DNA of 64,000 nt from Alphaproteobacteria bacterium (GCA_028871345.1 JAGWNK010000003.1:62001-126000), one strand, 5' to 3'. Shown: positions 48,574-61,159, numbered from the stretch's first letter. Made by a program: numbers and translations. Notes: generated by a model not told the origin, from the letters alone.

Positions 48574-50099
48574 ATCACGGCGCCGATGTGCCAGGGAACG
48601 AATTCCATGTCGCCGTAACCGAGTTCCTCGCTCTTGCTCTTGGAACCGGAGGCAACCTTCAGCAGATAATCGAGGATTTCCGCACCCTTTTCTTCGATCG
48701 TCGATTCGCCTGAAGCGATGGTTCCGCAGTCGATGTCCATGTCGTCGGGCATGCGCCGGAAGATGTCCGTGTTGGTCGCCAGCTTGATCGATGGCGACGG
48801 TTTGCAGCCATAGGCGGAGCCACGGCCGGTGGTGAAGGCGATCATTGTCGCTCCGGAAGCGACCTGGCCGGTGGCGGAACAGGGATCGAGGCCGGGACTG
48901 TCCATGAACACGAGCCCGCGGGCACTGAGGGGCTTGGCATATTCGACGACGGCATTGAGCGGCGAGGTGCCTCCCTTGGCCACGGCGCCCAGGGACTTCT
49001 CGAGGATCGTCGTCAAACCTCCGGCCTTGTTGCCCGGCGACGGATTGTTGTTCATCTCCATGCCGAACATCGCCGTGTATTTCTCCCACCAGACGATGCG
49101 CTCGCGCAGTTTCGCGGCCACCTCCGGCGCCCGGGCACGGGCGTAGAGAAGGTGCTCGGCACCGTAGATTTCCGGCGTCTCGGAGAGAATCACCGTGCCG
49201 CCGAGCGCCACCAGCCGGTCGGAGGCGTTGCCCAGCGCGGGATTGGCGGTCACGCCCGACCAGCCGTCGGATCCCCCGCATTGCAGGCCGATGACGAGCT
49301 CACTGGCGGGCTGCTCGCTGCGTACGGCCCGATTGACCTCGGGCAGGACGGCGCGCAGGCGATCGAGGCCTTCGGCGATCGCCTTGCGCGTGCCGCCGGT
49401 GTCCTGGATCGTGAACGACTGGAACTGCGACCCTTCCGCGATGGCGTATTCCTGCTTGAAGCGGGCCAGCTGCACGACCTCGCAGCCCAGGCCCACGAGC
49501 AGCACGGCGGCGAAATTGGGATTGGCGGCGGTGCCCCACAGCGTGCGGCTCAGGAGATCGTAGTTTTCCCCGGCACTGGGCATGCCGCATCCCGAATGAT
49601 GGGTGATCGGCACGATCCCGTCGACATTGGGGAAGTCGCGCAGCAGGCCTTCCCTTCCCGCCGCTTCGGCGATGTGGCGCGCCACGGTCGCCGAGCAGTT
49701 CACGCTGGTCAGCACGCCCACGTAATTGCGCGTGGCCACGCGTCCGTCGGCGCGCCAGTAGCCCATGAAGCTGCGCGGGGCTTGCTCGACGCGGAAAGGC
49801 GCCGGCTTGCCGGCCTCGGAGCGGATGTCGGTCACCGAGACGTTGTGCACGTGCACGTGCCGGCCGGGCGCGATGTCCTGCGTGGCGGCGCCGATCACCT
49901 GCCCGTATTTGCGCAAAGGCTGGCCCTGGGCGACGGCCGAAGTGGCGATCTTGTGGCCGGAGGGAATGGGATCGCCCGTGACGATGCGCTCGGACTCGAT
50001 GGCGTGGCCTGCCGGCAGGCGTCGCGTCGCCACCACGACATTGTCGCTGGCGTGTAAACGGATGACACCGGTGTCAAAGCTCTTGGTCGCCATCGCCAC
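48570..50099 (-). CDS. uxaA: Altronate dehydratase (UxaA family, SAF plus catalytic domain)
   Basis: VIRLHASDNVVVATRRLPAGHAI; GRVATRNYVGVLTSVNCSATVARHIAE; ITHHSGCGM; LQCGGSDGWSGVTANPALG. Confidence 0.94.
   Translation of the reverse strand: MAMATKSFDTGVIRLHASDNVVVATRRLPAGHAIESERIVTGDPIPSGHKIATSAVAQGQPLRKYGQVIGAATQDIAPGRHVHVHNVSVTDIRSEAGKPAPFRVEQAPRSFMGYWRADGRVATRNYVGVLTSVNCSATVARHIAEAAGREGLLRDFPNVDGIVPITHHSGCGMPSAGENYDLLSRTLWGTAANPNFAAVLLVGLGCEVVQLARFKQEYAIAEGSQFQSFTIQDTGGTRKAIAEGLDRLRAVLPEVNRAVRSEQPASELVIGLQCGGSDGWSGVTANPALGNASDRLVALGGTVILSETPEIYGAEHLLYARARAPEVAAKLRERIVWWEKYTAMFGMEMNNNPSPGNKAGGLTTILEKSLGAVAKGGTSPLNAVVEYAKPLSARGLVFMDSPGLDPCSATGQVASGATMIAFTTGRGSAYGCKPSPSIKLATNTDIFRRMPDDMDIDCGTIASGESTIEEKGAEILDYLLKVASGSKSKSEELGYGDMEFVPWHIGAVM
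50063..50076. promoter_or_regulatory. LacI-family operator TGACACCGGTGTCA (perfect palindrome) just inside the uxaA 5' coding region
   Basis: Identical to 22224-22237 and 25495-25508; encodes FDTGV of MAMATKSFDTGVIRLH. Confidence 0.75.
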
Positions 50100-50171
50100 G
50101 ACGTGTCCTCCGCAGACGTTTCCTGGTTGGCCGCATCATACAGCCTGAATGCACCGAAAGATATGATAAAT

Positions 50172-50891
50172 CTAGCCCGGAATTCCGCTGGCCGGCCCGT
50201 TTCCCAATACCGCGTCCCGCACGAAGGGATTGGTGCGGCGTTCCTCTGCGAACCTGGACGAGGGACCATGCCCCGGCACGAAACGGACATCGCCCAAGGG
50301 CCAAAGCTTGCCGGTGATGGAGGCAATCAGCGCCGCGTGGTCGCCGCGCGGGAAGTCGGTCCTGCCGATCGATCCTCGGAACAGCACGTCGCCGACAAAG
50401 GCCGTTTTCGAGACGTCGTCGAAATAGACGACATGACCAGGGGTATGTCCGGGACAGTGGAGGACCTGCAGCGTCACCTGTCCGAACGAAACGCGGTCGC
50501 CATCGACAACAAAGCGCGACGGCGCGCACGGCTCGGCATCGGTGAAGCCCGGCTGCGTGCGATTCTGGCCCAGAGCCGCGAGCAGGAAATTATCGTCCGC
50601 ATGCGGACCTTCAATTGGAACGCCCAGTTCGCGCGCCAACCGCGCGGCGCCGGAGGCGTGGTCGAGGTGCCCGTGGGTCAGAAGCACCTTGCCGACAGCG
50701 ACGCCGTTCGCAGCGGCTGCGGCGACCAGGCGATCGACCTCGCCGCCCGGGTCGATCACGACCCCCTGCATGGTCTCGGCGCACCAGACGATGGAGCAAT
50801 TCTGCCGGTAGGGCGTGACCGGCACGATGGCCGCCTTCAGCATGGGCACCGGCGTCGCAGCCATTGCCCCAAGCTGAGACATCGGCCCCAC
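50172..50891 (-). CDS. MBL-fold metallo-hydrolase (glyoxalase II-like)
   Basis: LLTHGHLDHASGAARLARELG; LHCPGHTPGHVVYF; VLFRGSIGRTDFPRGD. Start could be ATG 50882. Confidence 0.93.
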   Translation of the reverse strand: MGPMSQLGAMAATPVPMLKAAIVPVTPYRQNCSIVWCAETMQGVVIDPGGEVDRLVAAAAANGVAVGKVLLTHGHLDHASGAARLARELGVPIEGPHADDNFLLAALGQNRTQPGFTDAEPCAPSRFVVDGDRVSFGQVTLQVLHCPGHTPGHVVYFDDVSKTAFVGDVLFRGSIGRTDFPRGDHAALIASITGKLWPLGDVRFVPGHGPSSRFAEERRTNPFVRDAVLGNGPASGIPG

Positions 50892-51105
50892 ACCGTCCTG
50901 CCATCTTTCCGCCTCAAAGCGAATCCTTCCCGTGTAGCGCTACCAGGAGAAGGGGGTCGGGGGAGAGGGCCCACCAAATATCCCCTGCTCAGCTGGCCAA
51001 AGAGACCTCGGTCATCGCCATTTCCATCGCCCAATGTTGCGTGGAAGTCACGGAAAAACCAACGATTCCTTTGAGAATCCCTGGCACGCTCTGCTAAATT
51101 AGGGG

Positions 51106-52236
51106 GTGAACTTGAGGACGAGTCTGGGCAGTACTGGTGTCATGAGGGGTTGGTCCTACCGCGCGCTGTTTTCTGCGGCGGGGGCTGTCGCTTTTCTAGC
51201 GGCCGCCTCGCTGTCGGTTGCGCTTGCGTCCAACGCAACCGGCGCGTCTGTCAGCAGGCTGGCCGGCTACAGCGTCCATGTTGCGGTCGTCGTGCCGGGT
51301 GCGAGCATAGGGCCGGAAGATCCGTCGCGCTACCTGACCGATCCGTATTTCGACCAGTTCGCCTATGACGGGATCGGGATCGAAACCGGTTACAACACCG
51401 ACGTGACGGCGGTCCTGGACCGCTACGTGCCGATGACGAAGGCGTATGACGGCTTGTTCTACGCGACACCGGCGCTGACCTCGCCGTATCTCAATCTCTC
51501 CAGCGGCGGCTCGTTCGTCGGTCTCACCATGAGCCCGCTGGACAATCTGCATCTGACGTTCGGCGTCGCATCGCGCAGGGCTGGTTACAATGTTTATCTC
51601 TTGAACACGCGGCTGGCCGCTGCGCTGCTGGGCGCTTCCGGGCTGCCCTACGATCCGCGCTCGTCGACCTCGTTGGTGGCCGGAGCCACCTGGGATTTCG
51701 CCAAATGGGGTGATCTGGACTTTGCGGCATCGCAGACGACGGAGCACGAGGGCGCCTTGGGCGTCGCCAATCGCGATGTGGACACGGCGCGCACGACGGC
51801 CCTGGGCGTGACTGCGCATGTCGGTTTTGGCGGCGGCTGGGTGACGACCGCGACCTACAATGAAGGCGCCACGCAGCTCGATCTGCGTCCCGGCGCGCTG
51901 GGCGGGCTCGATTCATCGATCCGCACGCAGTCCTACGGCATCGCGGTGGCCAAGCGCGGCTTGTTCGGCAATGACGCGCTCGGGGTCGCCCTGGCACATC
52001 CGGCGCCCTACAGCGGTTCTTACGCTCCGGGCGGCTCGAACGACATGCAGTTCTTCGGCCGCGACAAGCTCTTTGCAGGCACGACGTCGGAGACCGACAT
52101 CGAACTCGGCTACAAGACCGAGTTCTTCGGCGACTCCATCGCGCTGCAGGCCAATGCCGCCTATCAGATGAACTATGGCGGCCAGAACGGCAACAACGCC
52201 CTGTCGCTCGTCAGCCGGGCGAAGATCAAGTTCTAG
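51106..52236 (+). CDS. Hypothetical outer-membrane beta-barrel protein (autotransporter-barrel-like, no passenger)
   Basis: Signal region VAFLAAASLSVALAS; repeated amphipathic strands; C-terminal ALSLVSRAKIKF. Confidence 0.72.
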   Translation: MNLRTSLGSTGVMRGWSYRALFSAAGAVAFLAAASLSVALASNATGASVSRLAGYSVHVAVVVPGASIGPEDPSRYLTDPYFDQFAYDGIGIETGYNTDVTAVLDRYVPMTKAYDGLFYATPALTSPYLNLSSGGSFVGLTMSPLDNLHLTFGVASRRAGYNVYLLNTRLAAALLGASGLPYDPRSSTSLVAGATWDFAKWGDLDFAASQTTEHEGALGVANRDVDTARTTALGVTAHVGFGGGWVTTATYNEGATQLDLRPGALGGLDSSIRTQSYGIAVAKRGLFGNDALGVALAHPAPYSGSYAPGGSNDMQFFGRDKLFAGTTSETDIELGYKTEFFGDSIALQANAAYQMNYGGQNGNNALSLVSRAKIKF

Positions 52237-52335
52237 GTCAGACCGGTATTGTTCCCGCGGGCGCAGGCGTTGCGGCGCCGTGCCGCGTTCTGTACAACCC
52301 GCCGATCTCAAACAGCGATCTGAAGGAAACCGCCG

Positions 52336-53991
<1,656 letters not shown>

Positions 53992-54072
53992 CGTCCCGCG
54001 AAGCGCTGCACTCCGGGCCGCGCCTGAGAGGTGCGAGCCCGCTCGGGGCGGCTCGAAGGTTTCACAGGCGCC

Positions 54073-54687
54073 TTACCCGTTCTGCTGGGTCTTGTTGCGC
54101 AGAACCTGGATGAGCGACGAGACATTGCCGCCGTGCTGGCCGAGATACGAGGTGAAATCGCTGCGCTCCAGCTCCCGGATCCAGACGCCCTCGACCGAGA
54201 AGTCGACGACGAGGAAGTGTCCGGCGCGGTTCAGCACGCGGAAATCCACTTCCAGAGGCTTGCCGCCCTTCTTCGGATCAACCATCACGGTCTTGACGAT
54301 CGTTTCGTCGTCGTCGGGCGGCGTCGATCCCACGACCTGCAGGGTCTGGCCGGTGTATTTCGAGAAATAACCCTGGTAGACCGCAAGGGCGTAGTCCTTG
54401 AACGCCGTCTCGTAGGCGGCAAGCTGGTCGGGCGTCGCCGTGCGCCGGTACTGGCCCAACGTGTAATCCGCGATCAGGCGGATGTCGGTGAGGCTCAGGA
54501 GGAACTCCTGGAACTGCGTGCGCCGCTCGACCTTCGAAAGCTGCTTGTCGTTGAGGATGGTCAGGCCGCGCTGCACGTTTTCGGCGATGAATTGCTCTGC
54601 AGGCGTGGCCGCCGTTGCCGGCCGCGACAGCCCCGTCATGGCGACCGTCACGAACAAGACCGCGAGAATCAACCGCATGTACCGCAT
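54073..54687 (-). CDS. MlaC/Ttg2D-family phospholipid-binding protein
   Basis: Signal peptide; AEQFIAENVQRGLTILNDKQLSKVERRTQFQEFLLSLTDIRLIADYTLGQYRR; EGVWIRELERSDFTSYLGQHGGNVSSLI. Confidence 0.92.
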   Translation of the reverse strand: MRYMRLILAVLFVTVAMTGLSRPATAATPAEQFIAENVQRGLTILNDKQLSKVERRTQFQEFLLSLTDIRLIADYTLGQYRRTATPDQLAAYETAFKDYALAVYQGYFSKYTGQTLQVVGSTPPDDDETIVKTVMVDPKKGGKPLEVDFRVLNRAGHFLVVDFSVEGVWIRELERSDFTSYLGQHGGNVSSLIQVLRNKTQQNG

Positions 54688-54773
54688 CTGCTGATCAACC
54701 CCTGACTGCCTGACTCTCAACAGGTAATGCTCGCCCGGCCTTGTGGCAAGTTCGTGACCGGATTTCCACCCGG

Positions 54774-55499
54774 CTATTGATCCGGGGCGGGGTTGCCGTC
54801 GCGGATCTGGCCCTCGCGGTATTGGCGGTAGAGGCTGCGGGTTGCCGCATAGAAATCCAGCGAATTCCTCTCGATATCGTCCAGCGTCTCCAGATTGCGC
54901 GACCGGCCATCGAGGATCTTGAGATACTGGCGGCCAAGGTGCCACCAAAGATGTTGCTTGAAGGTGATGTACACGGTGGGGTCGAGCATCAGATCGATCA
55001 ATTGCCCGGCGGCGTCGCGCGGCGGATTGGGACCCAAAACCGGCAGCACGAGGTAGGGACCTTCGCCCGCACCCCATACGGCAAGGGTCTGGCCGAAATC
55101 TTCGGTGTGATTTCCGATACCGACGCGCGTGGCGACGTCAAAGATGCCGCCGATGCCGTAAGTCGAATTGAGCAGAAACCGCTCGGTCGTCTCGGCGGCG
55201 CGCGACGGCTTGCCCTGCAGCAGATCATTCGCGAACGTGACAGGAAGGTCCAAGTTGTCCAGAACGTTACGGACGGAATCGCGCGCCTTCTCCGGAACAA
55301 GATCGCGATAGTTTTCGGCGGCGGGTCGCAGCGCCATGCGATCGAGCTTCATGTTCAGCGCGAAAATGCTGCGGTTCGTCGACTCATAGGGATCGTTGTT
55401 GGCGAGGTTGTCCGCCGTCGGCGCGGCGCATCCCGAAAGCAAAAGCGCGGCAAGCACCGCCGCGACGCCCATCACCCGCACTGTCCCCTCCCGGGCCAT
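54774..55499 (-). CDS. MlaA/VacJ-family lipoprotein (copy 2)
   Basis: Lipobox ALLLSGCAA; NDPYESTNRSIFALNMKLDRM; DFGQTLAVWGAGEGPYLVLPVLGPNPPRDAAG. Confidence 0.94.
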   Translation of the reverse strand: MAREGTVRVMGVAAVLAALLLSGCAAPTADNLANNDPYESTNRSIFALNMKLDRMALRPAAENYRDLVPEKARDSVRNVLDNLDLPVTFANDLLQGKPSRAAETTERFLLNSTYGIGGIFDVATRVGIGNHTEDFGQTLAVWGAGEGPYLVLPVLGPNPPRDAAGQLIDLMLDPTVYITFKQHLWWHLGRQYLKILDGRSRNLETLDDIERNSLDFYAATRSLYRQYREGQIRDGNPAPDQ

Positions 55500-55568
55500 T
55501 GAAGGCCTCGGTTCCCCGGCGCATTCATGCCAGTTTTCGGCGATACTTGCACCGGCGGTGCTTTGCAG

Positions 55569-55590
55569 CATATAAAGATATGTTTATATG
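55569..55590. promoter_or_regulatory. Inverted repeat CATATAAA-GATATG-TTTATATG, candidate operator of the ArsR-family regulator
   Basis: 8-bp perfect arms in the AT-rich gap upstream of the arsR/methyltransferase gene. Confidence 0.65.
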
Positions 55591-55614
55591 TGTTTGCCGT
55601 AAGGGAGGGCTGCG

Positions 55615-56571
55615 TTGGACAAGCTGGTTTCCATGTTGCGCGCCGCGGGCGATCCCACACGGCTGCGCCTGCTGCTCCTGCTGCGACAGGCGGAACTGAC
55701 GGTAAGCGAGCTGATCGAGATCATCGGCCAGAGCCAGCCGCGGGTCTCGCGCCACTTGAAGCTGCTGTGCGGGGCCGGGCTCATCGAGCGGTTCAAGGAG
55801 GGCAGCTGGGTCTTCTACCGGGCGGTCGACGAGGGCCAGGGCGCCACCCTGGGCACCACGCTGTCCACCCTGATGTCCGGTCCGCTGGCGAGCGACCTCA
55901 AGCGGCTGGCGGCGGTGCGCGATGCGCGGGCTGCGGAAGCGGCCGCCTTTTTCAAGGCGAACGCCTCGCAGTGGGGCCGCATTCGCGCCCTGCATGCGCC
56001 GGAACGCGAGGTCGAGGCGGCCATCGTGCGCCACTTCGCGGCCGCGCCCATTTCGCATTTGCTCGACGCCGGTACGGGCACGGGACGGATGCTCGAAGTC
56101 CTGGCGGCGCATGCCAAGCGCGCCGTGGGCGTCGACGTGAGCCCGGAGATGCTGGCCATCGCCCGCGACCGGCTGATGCGAGAGAACCTGGCGCATTGCC
56201 AGGTGCGCCTGGCCGACACCTACCGCCTGCCGTTCTCAGCCGGCGCCTTCGACGCCGTGATCTTCCACCAGGTGCTCCATTACCTCGACGATCCGGGAGC
56301 GGCAGTGGCGGAAGCGGCGCGTGTCATGCGCCCCGGCGGCAAGCTGCTGATCGCGGATTTCGCCCAGCATGACCTGGAATTCCTGCGCCAGGACTTCGCG
56401 CATCGCCGCCTCGGCTTCTCCGATCGCGAGGTCCAGGGCTGGCTGCAGGTTGCCGGCCTCAAGGCGCTCTCCAGCGAAGCCATTGCACCGCCGGGAGGCT
56501 CGAAAGAGAAGCTGACCGTCAAGCTGTGGGTCGCCCATGCGCCGGCGAAATCGCGCGCGGAGGCCGCATGA
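55615..56571 (+). CDS. ArsR-family regulator fused to SAM-dependent methyltransferase
   Basis: TTG start; LVSMLRAAGDPTRLRLLLLLRQAELTVSELIEIIGQSQPRVSRHLKLLCGAGLI plus LLDAGTGTGRMLEVLAAHAKRAVGVDVSPEM. Confidence 0.93.
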   Translation: MDKLVSMLRAAGDPTRLRLLLLLRQAELTVSELIEIIGQSQPRVSRHLKLLCGAGLIERFKEGSWVFYRAVDEGQGATLGTTLSTLMSGPLASDLKRLAAVRDARAAEAAAFFKANASQWGRIRALHAPEREVEAAIVRHFAAAPISHLLDAGTGTGRMLEVLAAHAKRAVGVDVSPEMLAIARDRLMRENLAHCQVRLADTYRLPFSAGAFDAVIFHQVLHYLDDPGAAVAEAARVMRPGGKLLIADFAQHDLEFLRQDFAHRRLGFSDREVQGWLQVAGLKALSSEAIAPPGGSKEKLTVKLWVAHAPAKSRAEAA

Positions 56572-57452
56572 GCCTCAAGGATGTCGTCAGCGATTCGCGC
56601 CCGATCGGCGCCTCGTTCGAATTCTTCCCGCCCAAGACGGCCGAGATGGAAGAGCAGCTATGGGCGGCCGTGAAGCGGCTCGAACCGCTGGCGCCGACCT
56701 TCGTCTCGGTGACCTACGGGGCAGGCGGCTCGACGCGCGATCGCACGCACACCACCGTGAAACGCCTGGTGGAGGAGACCTCGCTCAAGCCGGCCGCACA
56801 CCTGACTTGCGTTGCGGCGCCCAGAAGCGAGGTGGACGACGTCATTCGCTCCTATTGGCGGGCAGGCGTGCGCCATATCGTGGCCCTGCGCGGCGACATG
56901 CCCGATCCCGACCTTCCCTATGCGCCGCATCCCGAGGGCTATGGTTCGACGCCCGAACTCGTGGCGTCGATCCGCCGGATCGGCGACTTCACCGTCAGCG
57001 TCTCGTGCTATCCCGAATGCCATCCCAGCTCGCCCTCGATCGAGCACGACCTCGACCTTCTCAAACGGAAGGTGGAGGCCGGCGCGTCGCGGGCCATCAG
57101 CCAGTTCTGCTTCAACAACGACGCCATGGCGCGCCTGCGCGACCGGGCGGACCGCTGGGGCATCCGCGTTCCCATCGTGCCGGGGCTGATGCCGACGACG
57201 AACTTCAAGGGCGTGGTGCGGATGGCGGGGCGCTGCGGCGCCAGCATCCCCGACTGGCTCGCCCGCCTCTATGACGGCCTCGACCGCGACCCGGAGAGCC
57301 GGCGCATCGTGGCGTCCGCCGTGCTGGCCGAGCAGGTGATGGATCTGCACCGCCACGGCTTCGACCAATTCCATTTCTACACGTTGAATCAGGCGGACCT
57401 GACCTATGCGACCTGCCGCATCCTGGGTCTGGCGCCGAAGGAACACGCATGA
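56568..57452 (+). CDS. metF: Methylenetetrahydrofolate reductase
   Basis: [44 protein letters not shown]; 4-nt overlap with the upstream gene. Confidence 0.96.
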   Translation: MSLKDVVSDSRPIGASFEFFPPKTAEMEEQLWAAVKRLEPLAPTFVSVTYGAGGSTRDRTHTTVKRLVEETSLKPAAHLTCVAAPRSEVDDVIRSYWRAGVRHIVALRGDMPDPDLPYAPHPEGYGSTPELVASIRRIGDFTVSVSCYPECHPSSPSIEHDLDLLKRKVEAGASRAISQFCFNNDAMARLRDRADRWGIRVPIVPGLMPTTNFKGVVRMAGRCGASIPDWLARLYDGLDRDPESRRIVASAVLAEQVMDLHRHGFDQFHFYTLNQADLTYATCRILGLAPKEHA

Positions 57453-60400
57453 GCTTCGACCGGGCCGCACGTATCCGCTGGATGAAAGAGGAGGCGCAGA
57501 AGCGCATCCTGCTGCTGGACGGTTCGTGGGGCGCCCTGATTCAGACCTACAAGCTCGGCGAAGACGACTTCCGCGGCAGCCGCTTCGGCAATCACACCAC
57601 CGATCTCAAGGGCAACAACGATCTCTTGACCCTGACGCGGCCCGACGTCATCCGCGAGATCGGCAATGCCTACATCTCCGCCGGCGCCGACATCCTGGAG
57701 ACCAACACCTTCACGGCTACCGAGACTTCGCAGGCCGATTACGGGCTGGCGCATCTGGTCGGCGAGATCAATTTCGAGGGTGCGCGGCTGGCGCGTGAGA
57801 TCTGCGATTCCCGATCCACGGCCGACCGCCCGCGGATCGTCGCGGGAATTCTCGGGCCCACCAACCGCACGGCGTCGATTTCTCCCGACGTCAACGATCC
57901 GGCGTTCCGCAACATCACCTTCGACGCGCTGCGGCGCACCTATCGCGAAGCCGCTCTCGGCCTGATCAAGGGCGGCGCCGATCTGCTGATGGTCGAGACG
58001 ATCTTCGACACGCTCAACGCCAAGGCTGCGATCTTCGCCATCGAAGAGGCGTTCGACGAGCTGGGCGAGCGGCTGCCGGTCTGGATCTCGGGCACCATCA
58101 CCGATCTGTCGGGCCGCACGCTGACGGGGCAGACGCCGGAAGCCTTCTGGCATTCGGTGCGCCATGCTTCGCCGCTTGCGGTCGGCCTCAACTGCGCGCT
58201 GGGCGCCAAGGAGCTGCGCCAGTACGTGGCCGCGATCTCGGCTGTGGCCGACACGCTGGTCAGCGCCCATCCGAACGCCGGTCTGCCCAACGAATTCGGC
58301 GGCTATGACGACACGCCCGAGCAGATGGCCGAGAAGCTCGGCGAGTTCGCCCGCTCGGGCATCGTCAACATCGTGGGCGGCTGCTGCGGCACGACGCCCG
58401 CGCACATCAAGGCCTTCGCCGAGGCCGTGGCCGGCGTGGCGCCGCGCAAGGTTCCGGAAAAGCCGCGGCACCTCAGGTTGTCCGGCCTGGAGGCGTTCAC
58501 GCTCACGCCCGACATGAATTTCGTCAACATCGGCGAACGCACCAACATCACGGGCTCGGCCAGGTTCCGCAAGCTGATCGCGGCCGACAACTACGAAGGC
58601 GCACTCGACGTGGCGCGCAGCCAGGTCGAGAACGGGGCCCAGATCATCGACATCAACATGGACGAGGGCCTGATCGATTCCGAAGCCGCCATGACGCGCT
58701 TCCTCAACCTGATCGCCGGCGAGCCCGACATCGCCAAGGTGCCGATCATGATCGACAGCTCCAAATGGAGCGTCATCGAGGCGGGCCTCAAATGCGTCCA
58801 GGGCAAGCCGATCGTCAACTCCATCTCGCTCAAGGAGGGCGAAGAACCCTTCGTGGCGCATGCCCGCCAGGTACGCCGGTACGGCGCCGCGGTGGTGGTG
58901 ATGGCGTTCGACGAGCAGGGCCAGGCGGACACGCGCGCCCGCAAGTTCGAGATTTGCCGGCGCGCCTACCGCATTCTTGTCGACAAGGTCGGCTTCCCGC
59001 CGGAAGACATCATCTTCGATCCCAACATCTTCGCGGTGGCCACCGGCATCGAGGAGCACAACGAATACGGCGCCGCCTTCATCGACGCGGCCGAGCGCAT
59101 CCGCAAGGAGCTGCCCCACGTCCACGTCTCGGGCGGGGTGTCGAACTTCTCCTTCTCGTTCCGCGGCAACGACACGGTGCGCGAGGCGATGCATTCCGTA
59201 TTCCTGTTCCATGCGATCAAGGCGGGCATGGACATGGGCATCGTCAATGCCGGCCAGCTCGCGGTCTATCAGGACATCCCGACGCCGTTGCGCGAAGGCG
59301 TCGAGGACGTGCTGTTCAACCGGCGACCGGATGCGACCGAGCGGCTGCTCGATCTCGCCCAGCGCTACAAGGGCGGCACCGCCACGGCTGCCGTGGAAGA
59401 CGCCGCCTGGCGATCGCTGCCCGTCGCCGAGCGCCTGTCGCACGCCCTGGTCCACGGCATCGACGCCTATGTGACCGAGGACACCGAGGAGGCTCGCGCC
59501 CATGCGGCGCGGCCGCTCGACGTCATCGAAGGCCCGCTGATGGCCGGCATGAACGTGGTCGGCGACCTGTTCGGCTCGGGCAAGATGTTCCTGCCGCAGG
59601 TCGTGAAGTCGGCGCGCGTCATGAAGAAGGCGGTCGCTTATCTCCTGCCGTTCATGGAGGTCGACCAGGCCAAGCGCGAGGTGAAGGAACCCGCAGGTCG
59701 CATCGTCATGGCCACGGTCAAGGGCGACGTGCATGACATCGGCAAGAACATCGTCGGCGTCGTGCTTCAGTGCAACGGCTACGAGGTCATCGATCTCGGC
59801 GTCATGACGCCGGCGCAGAAGATCCTGGACACCGCGAAAGAGAAGCGCGCCAACCTGATCGGCCTGTCGGGCCTGATCACTCCTTCGCTCGACGAGATGT
59901 GCCATGTGGCCGCCGAGATGGAGCGGCAGGGCTTCGACATCCCGCTGCTGATCGGCGGCGCCACGACTTCGCGGGTGCACACCGCGGTCAAGATCGATCC
60001 CAACTACCGCCGCGGCCAGGCGGTGTACGTGGTCGATGCCTCGCGTGCGGTGGGCGTGGCTTCCAGCCTTCTCAGCAAGGACGCCAATGCCGCTTTCGTC
60101 GCCAATGTGCGCCGCGAATACGCGGAGATCGCCCGCGCTCATGCCGAGCAGCATGCCCCCGGGCTGAGGCTGAAGCTCGCCCAGGCTCGCGCCAACAAGC
60201 CGAAGCTGGATTGGTCGGCCTACCGGCCGGCGGTGCCGAGCTTCCTCGGGGTGCGGTCGTATGATCACTACGACCTGTCGCGGCTGGTGCGCTACATCGA
60301 CTGGACGCCGTTCTTCCATACCTGGGAGCTGGTCGGCCGCTTTCCCACGATCCTCGAGGACGACAAGTACGGCGCCGCCGCGCGCAGCCTGTTCGCCGAT

Positions 60401-61159
60401 GCCCAGGCCATGCTGAAGAAGATCGCGGACGAGAAGTGGCTGCGGGCCCGCGCCGCGCTGGGCTTCTTCCCCGCCAACGCGGAGGGTGACGACGACATCG
60501 CGGTCTATGCCGACGAAACCCGCCGGGATCGCATCGCCACGTTCTATTCGCTGCGCCAGCAGATGACGCGCGACAAGGACAAGCCCAATATGGCGCTGGC
60601 CGATTTCATCGCGCCCCACGGCATCGCCGACTACATCGGAGGCTTCGCGGTCACCACCGGATTCGGCGAGGAGGCGCGCATCAAGGCGTTCGAGGCGGAC
60701 AAGGACGACTACTCCGCCATCCTCCTGCGCGCCCTGGCGGACCGCCTGGCGGAAGCCTTCGCCGAGCACCTGCACGAACGCGTGCGGCGCGAACTGTGGG
60801 GCTATGCGCCGGACGAGAATCTCACCAGCGAGCAGTTGATCGCCGAGGCCTATCGCGGCATCCGTCCGGCGCCGGGTTATCCCTCGCAGCCCGACCACAC
60901 CGAGAAGGGCACGTTGTTCCGCCTGATCGAGGCCGAAGCCGCGGGCCTCGAGCTCACCGAAAGCTTCATGATGCGGCCCGGCTCATCGGTATCGGGCCTT
61001 TACTTCGCGCATCCTGAGAGCCGCTATTTCGGCGTTGGGCGCGTCGAAAGGGACCAGGTGGAGGATTACGCGCGCCGCAAAGGCTGGACGGTCGGGGAGG
61101 CGGAACGTTGGCTGGCACCGATCCTCAACTACAATCCACGGCAGATCGCCGCTGCCTGA
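57449..61159 (+). CDS. metH: Cobalamin-dependent methionine synthase, full length
   Basis: Hcy-binding ([14 protein letters not shown]), pterin-binding ([14 protein letters not shown]), B12-binding ([30 protein letters not shown]) and activation ([22 protein letters not shown]) domains. Confidence 0.98.
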   Translation: MSFDRAARIRWMKEEAQKRILLLDGSWGALIQTYKLGEDDFRGSRFGNHTTDLKGNNDLLTLTRPDVIREIGNAYISAGADILETNTFTATETSQADYGLAHLVGEINFEGARLAREICDSRSTADRPRIVAGILGPTNRTASISPDVNDPAFRNITFDALRRTYREAALGLIKGGADLLMVETIFDTLNAKAAIFAIEEAFDELGERLPVWISGTITDLSGRTLTGQTPEAFWHSVRHASPLAVGLNCALGAKELRQYVAAISAVADTLVSAHPNAGLPNEFGGYDDTPEQMAEKLGEFARSGIVNIVGGCCGTTPAHIKAFAEAVAGVAPRKVPEKPRHLRLSGLEAFTLTPDMNFVNIGERTNITGSARFRKLIAADNYEGALDVARSQVENGAQIIDINMDEGLIDSEAAMTRFLNLIAGEPDIAKVPIMIDSSKWSVIEAGLKCVQGKPIVNSISLKEGEEPFVAHARQVRRYGAAVVVMAFDEQGQADTRARKFEICRRAYRILVDKVGFPPEDIIFDPNIFAVATGIEEHNEYGAAFIDAAERIRKELPHVHVSGGVSNFSFSFRGNDTVREAMHSVFLFHAIKAGMDMGIVNAGQLAVYQDIPTPLREGVEDVLFNRRPDATERLLDLAQRYKGGTATAAVEDAAWRSLPVAERLSHALVHGIDAYVTEDTEEARAHAARPLDVIEGPLMAGMNVVGDLFGSGKMFLPQVVKSARVMKKAVAYLLPFMEVDQAKREVKEPAGRIVMATVKGDVHDIGKNIVGVVLQCNGYEVIDLGVMTPAQKILDTAKEKRANLIGLSGLITPSLDEMCHVAAEMERQGFDIPLLIGGATTSRVHTAVKIDPNYRRGQAVYVVDASRAVGVASSLLSKDANAAFVANVRREYAEIARAHAEQHAPGLRLKLAQARANKPKLDWSAYRPAVPSFLGVRSYDHYDLSRLVRYIDWTPFFHTWELVGRFPTILEDDKYGAAARSLFADAQAMLKKIADEKWLRARAALGFFPANAEGDDDIAVYADETRRDRIATFYSLRQQMTRDKDKPNMALADFIAPHGIADYIGGFAVTTGFGEEARIKAFEADKDDYSAILLRALADRLAEAFAEHLHERVRRELWGYAPDENLTSEQLIAEAYRGIRPAPGYPSQPDHTEKGTLFRLIEAEAAGLELTESFMMRPGSSVSGLYFAHPESRYFGVGRVERDQVEDYARRKGWTVGEAERWLAPILNYNPRQIAAA

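Noticed and set aside
51126-51142. Possible additional LacI operator (gtactggtgtcatg)
   Set aside because: Only one imperfect half-site, with no dyad symmetry.
57404-60898. 1164-aa - strand ORF antisense to metH
   Set aside because: Mirror ORF of metH; sequence is Asp/His/Arg/Val-rich shadow translation. The same applies to the long antisense ORFs over hpn genes, GH31 and ettA.
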